From positions 930,001-994,000 of the forward strand of contig JAAVUU010000001.1 in the NCBI GenBank assembly GCA_018449595.1: a stretch of 64,000 nt of DNA, read 5' to 3'. Position 1 is the stretch's first letter, and the number at the start of each line of letters is the position of its first letter. Origin of the DNA: Rhizobiales bacterium dw_265. GTDB taxonomy: Bacteria > Pseudomonadota > Alphaproteobacteria > Micropepsales > Micropepsaceae. Made by a program: the position numbers and the translations under genes. Positions 1-6,973 of this stretch are shown here, in pieces. Below the pieces are notes generated by a model that worked only from the letters and a program-made list of their open reading frames with translations, searched no databases and was not told where the DNA came from.

Positions 1-88
1 CCGCAGCCTGGCTTGATCCATCGCGCGGCGGTCGTCCGCCCGGATATTTGTCTCAATACCGTCCGGGCGCGACCGCCGGGGATATGAG

Positions 89-750
89 ATGCGGAATTCG
101 GTAAAACTGGCATTGGGCGTCTGCGCTTTCGCACTATAAGGCAAGGGCGCGTCTACACGGGGCTGGACACCCTCACCGGCTATTACGACAAGCTCAAGAA
201 AAGCGGCACCTCGATCAATGTGATCTCCTATGTCGCCGAGGAGCAGTTGCGCCGGGTGGTGATGGGCTATTCCGATGCCGATCCCACCCCGGAACAGATG
301 GCCCGGATGGAGGCGCTGCCGGCGCGCTCGATGCGGGAAGGCGCGGGCGGCCTGGTGACGCTGTATGATTCCGGCGGCCCGCCGCATCCCGACGAAGCCA
401 TCGCCCTGGCCAAGGTCGCGGCCCAGTATGGCAGCAACTACACCACCCAGATCGGCGGCGAAGGCTATCAGGAGGAAAAGGAACTCAACTTCGCCATCCG
501 CGTCGGCCGCGAGGCGCATATCCTGGGCTTGCCGGATCGCGGCCAACTGAAGGTGGGCTATTGGGCCGATGTCACCTTGTTCGATCCCGACACGGTGGCG
601 CCCACCAACAGCTATGAACACCCGCAGTCCTACGTCAAAGGCATCCCCTATGTGATCGTCAATGGCGTGACGGTGGTGGACAAGGGCAAGCATGCGGGGG
701 CACGGCCGGGCGTGCCGATTTTGGGGCACGGCGCCAAGGGCAAAAGCTAA
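89..750 (+). pseudogene. Decayed N-acyl-D-amino-acid deacylase (D-aminoacylase)
   Basis: Remnant of an exported amidohydrolase-superfamily D-aminoacylase. An ATG at 89 opens a signal-peptide-like stretch (MRNSVKLALGVCAFAL) that stops at 137-139. Homology resumes in another frame from about 151 and runs to the stop at 748-750. That part matches two separate sections of the family: a middle section (RRVVMG, PEQMARMEAL, ALAKVAAQYG, IRVGREA) and the C-terminal strand region (LPDRGQLKVGYWADV, FDPDTV, VVDKGKHAGARPG). They are joined directly at about nt 510, so the central metal-binding part of the barrel is gone. The usual THxRxEG segment reads TTQIGGEG, losing a His. An intact enzyme is roughly 500 residues; only about 200 remain. 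Its end overlaps the stop of the convergent TetR gene. Assembly error is an alternative, but the ligand loss favours true decay. Confidence 0.75.
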
Positions 751-1361
751 AAGCCGGCGGCCTTGCCGATATAGAGTTCGATCAGGCCGCTGAACCAGGC
801 GATGAAGGCGTCGCGCGCCGCCGCCTCGTCATCGCTGCCCGAGCGGCGCAGGCGCGGGCCGATCAGGGCGTCGCCGAAAGCGGCGATGGTGGTCAGATGC
901 ACCACCCGGCGTGTGTCCTCGATGTCGGGGACATGGCCGGGCTGGGCCAGCGCCAGCCGCACCTTGTGCAGCGACTCCACCACGGTCTCGAACATGCCCA
1001 GCCGCGCGCCTTCCGGCGGCGCCTCCTGCGACTGCATCAGCCAGATCAGCCGCTGCGCCAGGCCGCCGCGATAGGCGGCGAAGGTGGCCTTGATGCTCTC
1101 ATCGCCGGACTGCGCGTTCATGCGTTCCAGCACGCTGGCGGTCAGCGCCTCCAGGCCGCGCAGGTTCAATTCGCGCAACAGCCCTTCGCGGCTGCCGAAG
1201 TGATGCAGGATGGTGGGGTGGGAGACACCGGCCTGGCGCGCCACATCCTGCAGCCGCAAGGCGGCGGGGCCGCCGTCGCCGATCGCCGCCTCGGCCGCAT
1301 CCAGGATCAGGGCGCGGGCGTCCTCGGGGCGGCGGCGGATGCGTTTTTCCTGCTCAGGCAA
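747..1361 (-). CDS. TetR/AcrR family transcriptional regulator
   Basis: A 204-residue ligand-responsive repressor. The N-terminal 15-60 region is a clear TetR helix-turn-helix (LRLQDVARQAGVSHPTILHH followed by FGSREGLL); the rest is a variable, mostly helical effector-binding domain with no recognisable ligand signature. Start chosen at the ATG at 1361, 70 bp from the divergent coq4-like gene. The short intergenic region holds a long palindrome that overlaps a TTGACA box, so this protein probably represses the divergent coq4-yciB pair and perhaps itself. The effector is unknown. The stop overlaps the end of the decayed aminoacylase by four bases. Confidence 0.93.
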   Translation of the reverse strand: MPEQEKRIRRRPEDARALILDAAEAAIGDGGPAALRLQDVARQAGVSHPTILHHFGSREGLLRELNLRGLEALTASVLERMNAQSGDESIKATFAAYRGGLAQRLIWLMQSQEAPPEGARLGMFETVVESLHKVRLALAQPGHVPDIEDTRRVVHLTTIAAFGDALIGPRLRRSGSDDEAAARDAFIAWFSGLIELYIGKAAGF

Positions 1362-1371
1362 CGGTTTTTCT

Positions 1372-1397
1372 CACTATTGACAATTTTGTAGATAGTG
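1372..1397. promoter_or_regulatory. Palindromic operator and promoter between tetR and coq4
   Basis: A 26-bp near-perfect palindrome built of CACTAT, ACAA, TTGT and ATAGTG arms in mirror order. A TTGACA box (1377-1382) sits inside it, and a CATATT at 1399-1404 lies 16 bp downstream, giving a plausible promoter for the gene at 1432. A dimeric TetR protein bound here would block RNA polymerase. The promoter assignment is inference; the palindrome is visible. Confidence 0.7.
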
Positions 1398-1431
1398 CCA
1401 TATTGATGGTGGGTTTCAAGGACGTTCCACC

Positions 1432-2130
1432 ATGCTGGCACAACAAACGCTGTCCCTGGTCACTATAGATACCCGCCTGCGCCCGCTCGAGGCCATTCGC
1501 GCCGTGCGCGCCCTGATGGCCGATCCGGAAGACACCAGCCAGATCTTCACCATCTTCCGCGCCATGCGCGGCCGCTCGGGCATCCGGGCCTTTCGCCGCT
1601 TCGCCGCCAGCCCCACCGGCGCGCAAGTGCTGGCCGAGCGCCGCCGCCTGCTGGGCACCCTGAACGACCGCCGCGCCCTTGCCGCCCTGCCCGCCGGTTC
1701 GATGGGCCGCGCCTATCTCGATTTCATGGAAACCGAAAACCTCACCGCCGCCGGGCTGGTGCAGGCGTCGCAGGCCTGGGAAAAAGACGCCGTGCCGCCG
1801 GAGGTGTCGCTGTTCCGCGACCGCATGCGCGACGCCCATGACCTGACCCATATCCTGAGCGGCTATGGCCGCGACGGGCTGGGCGAGTTGTGCCTGCTGG
1901 CCTTCATGCATGCCCATAGCCGCAACCTGGGCCAGTTGCTGATCGTGGCGATGAGCTGGACGCGGCTGCCCAAGGCGGCGCGCGCCGCCGTGCTCGAAGG
2001 CTGGCGCAATGGCCGCAAGGCGCGCTGGCTGCAGGACCTGGATTTCGAGGCCTTGCTGCCGCGCCCGCTGGAAGATGTGCGCCGCGAACTGAACATCGCC
2101 GCGCCGTCGCGCTACCAGGCGCCGTCATGA
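1432..2130 (+). CDS. Coq4 family ubiquinone biosynthesis protein
   Basis: A 232-residue Coq4-family protein. The family signature HDxxHx11E is present as HDLTH (His136, Asp137, His140) with Glu152 in GRDGLGE; in Coq4 these residues bind a metal ion. Coq4 is needed for coenzyme Q synthesis and organises the pathway enzymes in eukaryotes; bacterial members are less studied. It overlaps the following yciB-like gene by four bases (ATGA at 2127-2130), so the two are translationally coupled. The palindromic operator upstream suggests control by the divergent TetR protein. The product is predicted to be soluble or membrane-peripheral, with no signal peptide. Confidence 0.85.
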   Translation: MLAQQTLSLVTIDTRLRPLEAIRAVRALMADPEDTSQIFTIFRAMRGRSGIRAFRRFAASPTGAQVLAERRRLLGTLNDRRALAALPAGSMGRAYLDFMETENLTAAGLVQASQAWEKDAVPPEVSLFRDRMRDAHDLTHILSGYGRDGLGELCLLAFMHAHSRNLGQLLIVAMSWTRLPKAARAAVLEGWRNGRKARWLQDLDFEALLPRPLEDVRRELNIAAPSRYQAPS

Positions 2131-2711
2131 AAGGGCTGATCCATTCCGCCCGCGCCCTGCTGGCCGATTTTGCCTCGACGCTGTTTTTCCTGGCGCTCTA
2201 TGCGCTGACCGGCAGTGTCATCGTCGCGGTGGCGGCGGGCATGGCGCTGGCGCTGGGCCAGATCGGATGGCAACTGACGCGCAAAAAGCCGGTGGATGCG
2301 CTGCAATGGATCAGCCTGGTGACGGTGCTGGCCGCGGGCACGACGACGCTTGTCACCCACAATCCGGTCTATGTGATGCTCAAGCCGACCGTGATCTATC
2401 TGCTGGTGGGCGCAGCCATGCTGCAGCGGGGCTGGATGCTGCGCTACCTTCCCGCCATCGCCATCGAACTGGTGCCCGACCTGGCCATCGGTTTCGGATT
2501 TGTCTGGGCCGGGCTGATGTTCGCCTCCGCCGCGCTGAATGTCGTGCTGGCGCTCAAGCTGGACGTCGCCGCCTGGGGCACGGCGATGACGGTCTGGGCC
2601 GCCGGCAGCAAGGCGGCGCTGTTCCTGGGCCAGTATGCGGTGATGCGCACGGTCGGCCGCCGCCGCCGGTTCGCCCGCACGGCGCACGACGCGCCGCTGC
2701 TGGCCGCCTGA
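2127..2711 (+). CDS. yciB: YciB/septation protein A family inner-membrane protein
   Basis: A 194-residue polytopic membrane protein of the YciB (IspZ/septation protein A) family. About five hydrophobic segments are visible. Family-typical positions include LFFLALYALTG near the start, LQWISLVTVL, LVTHNPVYVMLKPTVIYLL in the middle and GQYAVMR near the end. E. coli YciB is an inner-membrane protein implicated in envelope synthesis and septation. Its start overlaps the coq4-like stop, so the two are co-translated. The C-terminal RRRRFARTAH tail is cytoplasmic by the positive-inside rule. Function here is inferred from family only. Confidence 0.8.
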   Translation: MKGLIHSARALLADFASTLFFLALYALTGSVIVAVAAGMALALGQIGWQLTRKKPVDALQWISLVTVLAAGTTTLVTHNPVYVMLKPTVIYLLVGAAMLQRGWMLRYLPAIAIELVPDLAIGFGFVWAGLMFASAALNVVLALKLDVAAWGTAMTVWAAGSKAALFLGQYAVMRTVGRRRRFARTAHDAPLLAA

Positions 2712-2756
2712 ACCTTCCTCGTCACGCCGTCCGCCGCATGCTAGGGCTGGGGCCTC

Positions 2757-3557
2757 ATGCATCTTGCCCCCGCGCGCCTGGCCTTTCTGCTCGTCTTCAT
2801 CCTGCCATCGGCGGCGCTGGCCGCCGGTGGGCGCACGGCGCCTGCCGTACCGCCAGCCTGGGACATCACCCTGGGTGCGGGCGCATATTTGGGGCCCACA
2901 TTCGAGGGCAGCGACCGCTATCAGGTAAAGCCACTGCCGCTCCTGGGCGTCACCTGGCGCGATACCATTTCGCTGGGCGACGGCGGGCTGAGCGCCTATT
3001 GGCATCACCGCAATTTTCGCATCGGCGGCGGACTGACCTTCGATCCCGGCCGCAAGGACCATGCGAGCGGCGGCATCTTCGAATCCGGCGACGACCGCCT
3101 GAAAGGGCTGGGCACCATCAAGGCCGCGCTGGGGCTGCGGGCCTTCGCGTCCTACCGGCTGGGGCCGGGCAATTTCGAGTTTTCCGCGACAAAATTCACC
3201 GGCGGCCGCAATGACGGCGTGGTGGTCGGGTTCGGCGCCTCGATCGCGCTGCCGCTGACCCGCAAGCTGACCCTGATGCCGCACATCCGCGCCAGTTGGG
3301 CCAACGGCGACTATACCCAGACCTATTTCGGCGTCACGGAAGTACAGGCGGCGGCCTCGCGTTTCTCGCCTTTCGACGCGGGCGCCGGCTTCAAGGATGT
3401 TCGCGGCGGCGTGAACCTGATCTGGCGCTTCAACAACCACTGGTATGCCGGGCTGGACGCCAGCGCCGTGCGGCTGCTGGGCGACGCCGCCAAAAGCCCG
3501 ATCAGCTTTTCCGACACCGGCACGACGGTCACCAGCCTGCTCGGCTACCGTTTCTGA
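2757..3557 (+). CDS. MipA/OmpV family outer-membrane protein
   Basis: A 266-residue predicted outer-membrane beta-barrel. A signal peptide spans roughly residues 1-22 (hydrophobic FLLVFILPSAALA). The mature part alternates polar and apolar residues, begins with the MipA-like WDITLGAGAYLGPTFEGSD and ends in GYRF, an aromatic C-terminus of the kind recognised by the BAM complex. Members have been described as MltA-interacting scaffolds or porin-like proteins. The gene starts 45 bp after yciB and may share its transcript. It ends one base before the convergent PilZ gene, with no terminator visible between them. Confidence 0.85.
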   Translation: MHLAPARLAFLLVFILPSAALAAGGRTAPAVPPAWDITLGAGAYLGPTFEGSDRYQVKPLPLLGVTWRDTISLGDGGLSAYWHHRNFRIGGGLTFDPGRKDHASGGIFESGDDRLKGLGTIKAALGLRAFASYRLGPGNFEFSATKFTGGRNDGVVVGFGASIALPLTRKLTLMPHIRASWANGDYTQTYFGVTEVQAAASRFSPFDAGAGFKDVRGGVNLIWRFNNHWYAGLDASAVRLLGDAAKSPISFSDTGTTVTSLLGYRF

Positions 3558-4199
3558 TCAGGCGCGGACGATGTTGATCTGCGGCGCGGCCTCGCTGGCC
3601 GGCTTGTCCTGGCCGACGAACTGGATGCCGATGCCGTCGGCGTGATGGCGCGCCACCTTGCCGGCGATCTGGGCGATCAGCACGAACTCCCCGATCGGGG
3701 GGCGCACATCGGTCTTGAGCGAGACCCCGCCCACCGAAATGTCCATCACTTCGCACTGGACGATGGCGCCGTCGGCGCGGGTGAATTTGGCGAAGCCCTT
3801 CTGGCTGGAACGCTCGTGACGGCGCAGCACGCTGTCGTCCACCAGGGCCTTGTTGAGGAACAGGATCAGCTGCTCGGCGGTGCGCTCGCGCTTGGAGGGC
3901 GTGCAGACAAAAGCGATGCCGAAGCCATAGCCGTCGCGCCGCGCCACCGTGCCTTCGAAGCGGCCGAAGCCGTCCACATACAGCACCACCGGCGTGCCGG
4001 CGTCGGGAATGATCTCGCTGGCGACGGCCGCGCCGCCGGGCGACAGGTCGGTGACGGTGCAGCGCGCCTCGCGGGCGTCGGAGGGGATGAACAGACGGCC
4101 GGGCAGGTCGATCCTGACGCGGCGAAAGCGCCGGCGTTCGGCGCCCGCTTTGGCGGCGACCGGTTCGGCATCCTTCATGGCCATTGCCAAGCCCTGCAC
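3558..4199 (-). CDS. Tandem PilZ domain protein (probable c-di-GMP receptor)
   Basis: A 213-residue soluble protein with two PilZ domains. Domain 1 (about residues 20-100) has the arginine cluster RRRFRRVR and DLSPGG. Domain 2 (about 118-205) has RRHER and DISVGG. Both therefore keep the RxxxR and D/NxSxxG elements that clamp cyclic di-GMP. No output domain is attached, so it probably acts by binding a partner. The start used is ATG 4199; a second ATG six codons later (MAMKD) is also possible. It stands alone between a convergent barrel gene and a divergent lipoprotein gene. Confidence 0.88.
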   Translation of the reverse strand: MQGLAMAMKDAEPVAAKAGAERRRFRRVRIDLPGRLFIPSDAREARCTVTDLSPGGAAVASEIIPDAGTPVVLYVDGFGRFEGTVARRDGYGFGIAFVCTPSKRERTAEQLILFLNKALVDDSVLRRHERSSQKGFAKFTRADGAIVQCEVMDISVGGVSLKTDVRPPIGEFVLIAQIAGKVARHHADGIGIQFVGQDKPASEAAPQINIVRA

Positions 4200-4469
4200 C
4201 GGACTTGCCCCAATTGTTAAGCCTCATGGCATTTGTAAGCCCGGCTGGGTCAACAGAAGGTTACCGCGGCGCACAAGGATCAACCAATTTGCGGGTTTTT
4301 CGCTGTCCCGCGCGGCGCGCGCCGCCCCGCTGCCCCGTCTTTGTGCCATCATTCTGAAACAAGGGCCTTTTTCGCCTTTCGCGCCCGCGCTATAGGAGAG
4401 GCGGGTAATATGGGCGGCGTGTCAGGGGCTGGTGTCCTCGCGGTCGGCCCTGCTTTGGGGACTGAACAC

Positions 4470-5399
4470 ATGCGCATTTCTGCCGATTTCCGCGGTCGTG
4501 GCCGCCGCGTCGTCCTGCTTGCCGCCGCCGGCGTGCTGGCGCTCAGCCTGGCCGCCTGCTCGAGCGATGAGGATGTCACCGCCGGCTCGCCTTTCACCCA
4601 GGCGCTGCAGAAGGATTACACCGATCTCGCCAGCCAGGCCGCCAGCCTGCCCGCCGAACCGGAGGCCGACAGCGGTTCCTTCCTGGACTCGCTCAATCCC
4701 TTCTCCGGCGGTTCCGACAGCAGCAGCGATCTGTTGTCCAAGGCCTTCAATGCCAAGGGCGAGATCGCCGGGGCCGGCACCGAGCCGGAACCAGAAGCCG
4801 CCGCCGGCCCCAATCAGGAAACCCTGCGCGGCCGCCTGGTGCGCGCCCTGGCCGCCGGCAAGGAGCAGTTCCCCGAACAGGCCGCCCGCGCCCAGTCCGA
4901 TTACGATTGCTGGGTGATTTACGCCACCGTGCCCAGCGCCGGCGCCGCGGCCCAGGCCTGCAAGACCGCGCTGGATACCTCGCTGGTGCGCCTGGAGACC
5001 GCCGCCCGTCCGGCCCCGCCGCCGCCGCCCGCGCCGGTCGCGGCCCCGCCGCCGCCGCCGCCACCCGCCAGCGATTACACGGTCTATTTCGACTTCGATT
5101 CCTGGACCCTGAAGGCCGAGCAGCTGAAGGTGCTGACCGATGTGATCAACACAGCGCGTTCGGGCGGCCAGTCCAACATCACCATCGTCGGCCATACCGA
5201 CACCTCGGGACCGGACGATTACAACCAGAAGCTTTCGGTCAAGCGCGCCAATGTGGTGGTCGAGGCGCTGGTGGACATGGGGGCGCGGCGCAATGCCCTG
5301 CATGCCAGCGGCGTGGGCGAGACCGACCTCGCCGTCCAGACCCCCGATGGCGTCAAGGAAGCCAAGAACCGCCGCACGGTTGTGACGCTTCAGCCATAA
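4470..5399 (+). CDS. OmpA family lipoprotein (peptidoglycan-binding)
   Basis: A 309-residue envelope lipoprotein. After a basic N-terminus (FRGRGRRVV) a hydrophobic segment leads to the lipobox LAAC, giving a lipidated Cys at about residue 29. A low-complexity region follows, then a Pro/Ala linker (PPPPPPAPVAAP), then an OmpA C-terminal domain from about residue 200 (YTVYFDFDSW, IVGHTDTSG, LSVKRANVV, GVGETDLAV, NRRTVV), which holds the outer membrane to peptidoglycan. I start at ATG 4470 because it places the signal sequence at the N-terminus; the open frame extends further upstream without signal features. It is not Pal itself: it is longer and has no tol genes nearby. A strong hairpin follows the stop. 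Confidence 0.88.
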   Translation: MRISADFRGRGRRVVLLAAAGVLALSLAACSSDEDVTAGSPFTQALQKDYTDLASQAASLPAEPEADSGSFLDSLNPFSGGSDSSSDLLSKAFNAKGEIAGAGTEPEPEAAAGPNQETLRGRLVRALAAGKEQFPEQAARAQSDYDCWVIYATVPSAGAAAQACKTALDTSLVRLETAARPAPPPPPAPVAAPPPPPPPASDYTVYFDFDSWTLKAEQLKVLTDVINTARSGGQSNITIVGHTDTSGPDDYNQKLSVKRANVVVEALVDMGARRNALHASGVGETDLAVQTPDGVKEAKNRRTVVTLQP

Positions 5400-5425
5400 A
5401 CATTTCGCCTGAACATTTCCGTGGC

Positions 5426-5466
5426 ATGGCCCCGTATCCATGATGGATGCGGGGCCATCTGCTTTT
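5426..5466 (+). terminator. Hairpin after the OmpA-family lipoprotein gene
   Basis: Two nested perfect arms: ATGGCCCCG (5426-5434) with CGGGGCCAT (5450-5458), and inside them ATCCA with TGGAT around a TGA loop. The downstream stretch has only a short T run (CTTTTG), so termination may be partial. Confidence 0.6.
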
Positions 5467-5527
5467 GCAGGGCTGTGTCACCTTTTTGTGCCTGTCCAGA
5501 AAGGACCAAAGCGCCTAGGTTCAAGCC

Positions 5528-5908
5528 ATGAGAACCATGCGTATCCGTTTGCTTGCTGGCGCCGTGCTTGCCCTGACCGCCGCCATGGCCGCCGCGATCC
5601 CGGCACAGGCGCAGCGCAACAGCAACCTGCCGGTGCAGGAAATGAATTTCGACCTGTGGTGCCAGGAGCAGGCGGGCCTGCCGCCCGACCGTTGCGACAA
5701 GCGCACGCCCCAGGACGACGCGGCGTTCGAGGCCTATCGCTCCAAGGTCGAGGCTTATGAAATTCCCTATCTGCAGCAGAAGGCCAGCGCCGCGCGGCTG
5801 GACACCGATCTTCTGCGCAACGATCCGGTGGACCGCGCCGCGACCAGCCAGCCCTCGGTGGCGCGGCCGGATCTCGATTCGCCGAGCACCACCACCCCGC
5901 CCCGGTAA
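5528..5908 (+). CDS. Small exported protein of unknown function
   Basis: A 126-residue protein I do not recognise. Residues 1-29 form a Sec signal peptide ending in IPAQAQA-like sequence (IPAQAQR). The mature part has two Cys (WCQEQ and DRCDKR), spaced so that they could form a disulfide, followed by a charged, probably helical stretch (FEAYRSKVEAYEIPYLQQK) and a disordered Pro/Ser/Thr tail. Start at ATG 5528 puts the signal at the N-terminus. It follows the lipoprotein hairpin by about 60 bp and is convergent with the PAS gene, six bases away. Probably periplasmic. Confidence 0.65.
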   Translation: MRTMRIRLLAGAVLALTAAMAAAIPAQAQRNSNLPVQEMNFDLWCQEQAGLPPDRCDKRTPQDDAAFEAYRSKVEAYEIPYLQQKASAARLDTDLLRNDPVDRAATSQPSVARPDLDSPSTTTPPR

Positions 5909-5914
5909 CAGGTT

Positions 5915-6625
5915 TCAAATAAAGCGGCTGTAGTCCTCGCTGTTGGCGGCGCGCCAGCGGCCGATGACGTCGAACATCTTCTGCAGCAGGTCGCCGGCGC
6001 CGAAATGCAGGAAGGCCGGGCTTTCCTGCGACACCACCAGGCGCAAATAGGGCGCCCTGGGATGGGCGCGCAGTGACGGCGGCGGAGGCGGCGGAGGCGG
6101 CGGCTGATTCTGGTCGTACTGCGGCAGCGGCTCGTCTTCCTGGATCAACTGCGAACCGACCAGCCTTTCATAGGCGATGGAGCGGCCCAGAAGGGGCGTC
6201 GGGTCGCTCAGCATCTGCACCATGCCGAAGAAGCGGGTCGGCTCGCCGCCGTTGAAGGAGACGGGGGTGAGGATGGTTTCCAGCTCCACCATGCCGTTGT
6301 CGGCGGTGGCGGCGATGGAGGAAAGACAGACGGGCTGGCGCGCCTTCAGGGACTGGCGCAGCAGCGAGGCCAGGGACAGGCCCGACTGGGATTCCCAATG
6401 GGCCAGGAAGCTGGTGCCCTTGAGTTCGAAACCGAAACGCTCGCACAGCGCCGTGCCGGCGAGACGGTAAATGGGGCGCGCGGGATTCTCGCAATCCAGG
6501 ATGAAGGTATAGGAGAGCAGCCGCTTGATGGCGCGCGGATCGATGTCGGTCTGATCGGGAACGTCCCGGCCCTTGCGCAGGCGGCTCCAGTATCCCACCA
6601 GCAAATGCGAATTCTTGTGCTTCAT
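5915..6625 (-). CDS. PAS domain-containing protein (PAS_5 type)
   Basis: A 236-residue cytoplasmic protein. Residues about 5-150 resemble the PAS_5 family common in alphaproteobacteria: YWSRLRKGRDVPDQTDIDP, then TFILDCE, YRLAGTALCERFGFELKGTSF and FFGMVQMLSD. A run of nine to ten prolines near residue 175 links to a short C-terminal region. There is no kinase, GGDEF or HTH domain, so it is a stand-alone sensory or adaptor protein. It is divergent from the giant repeat-protein gene, with a 348-bp spacer. Ligand unknown. Confidence 0.75.
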   Translation of the reverse strand: MKHKNSHLLVGYWSRLRKGRDVPDQTDIDPRAIKRLLSYTFILDCENPARPIYRLAGTALCERFGFELKGTSFLAHWESQSGLSLASLLRQSLKARQPVCLSSIAATADNGMVELETILTPVSFNGGEPTRFFGMVQMLSDPTPLLGRSIAYERLVGSQLIQEDEPLPQYDQNQPPPPPPPPPSLRAHPRAPYLRLVVSQESPAFLHFGAGDLLQKMFDVIGRWRAANSEDYSRFI

Positions 6626-6973
6626 GGCCCCGTTGTCCTTGGTCCAGGCCGGGTTGCTCCGTTACGGAACGCACCAGGGCCGCTTGCCGGGGAACAGAGC
6701 GAAAGCCATGCCACCGGGCATGTGCAGGGCCGCCATATAAAGAGGCGAAAAGCAGCCTTCGCATGCGGGCCGCGCGTCCCGAATTGACCCAACAATCGCC
6801 GTCTTTTGGTTTCGGCGATTACCGGATTTTTATCGGTTGTCCCGCACACTGATCGCCAACAACGGCGCCGTCCCATTTTGGGTCAGTGCCAAAAGTGGGG
6901 GCTCCCTAGCTGGCACGGATCATGAAGCGTCGCACCCGACCATTCATGCCCCTGATGGCGAAGGATTTGTAAG
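6626..6973. other. Intergenic region upstream of the giant repeat gene
   Basis: A 348-bp divergent spacer with no ORF I support. It is less GC-rich in the middle (TTTTGGTTTC and GGATTTTTATCGG around 6802-6838). An imperfect inverted repeat has CCCATTTTGG (6872-6881) opposite CCAAAAGTGGG (6889-6899), a candidate operator about 75-100 bp before the giant gene. An AAGGA ribosome-binding site lies at 6960-6964. I could not assign a convincing -35/-10 pair. Confidence 0.5.
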
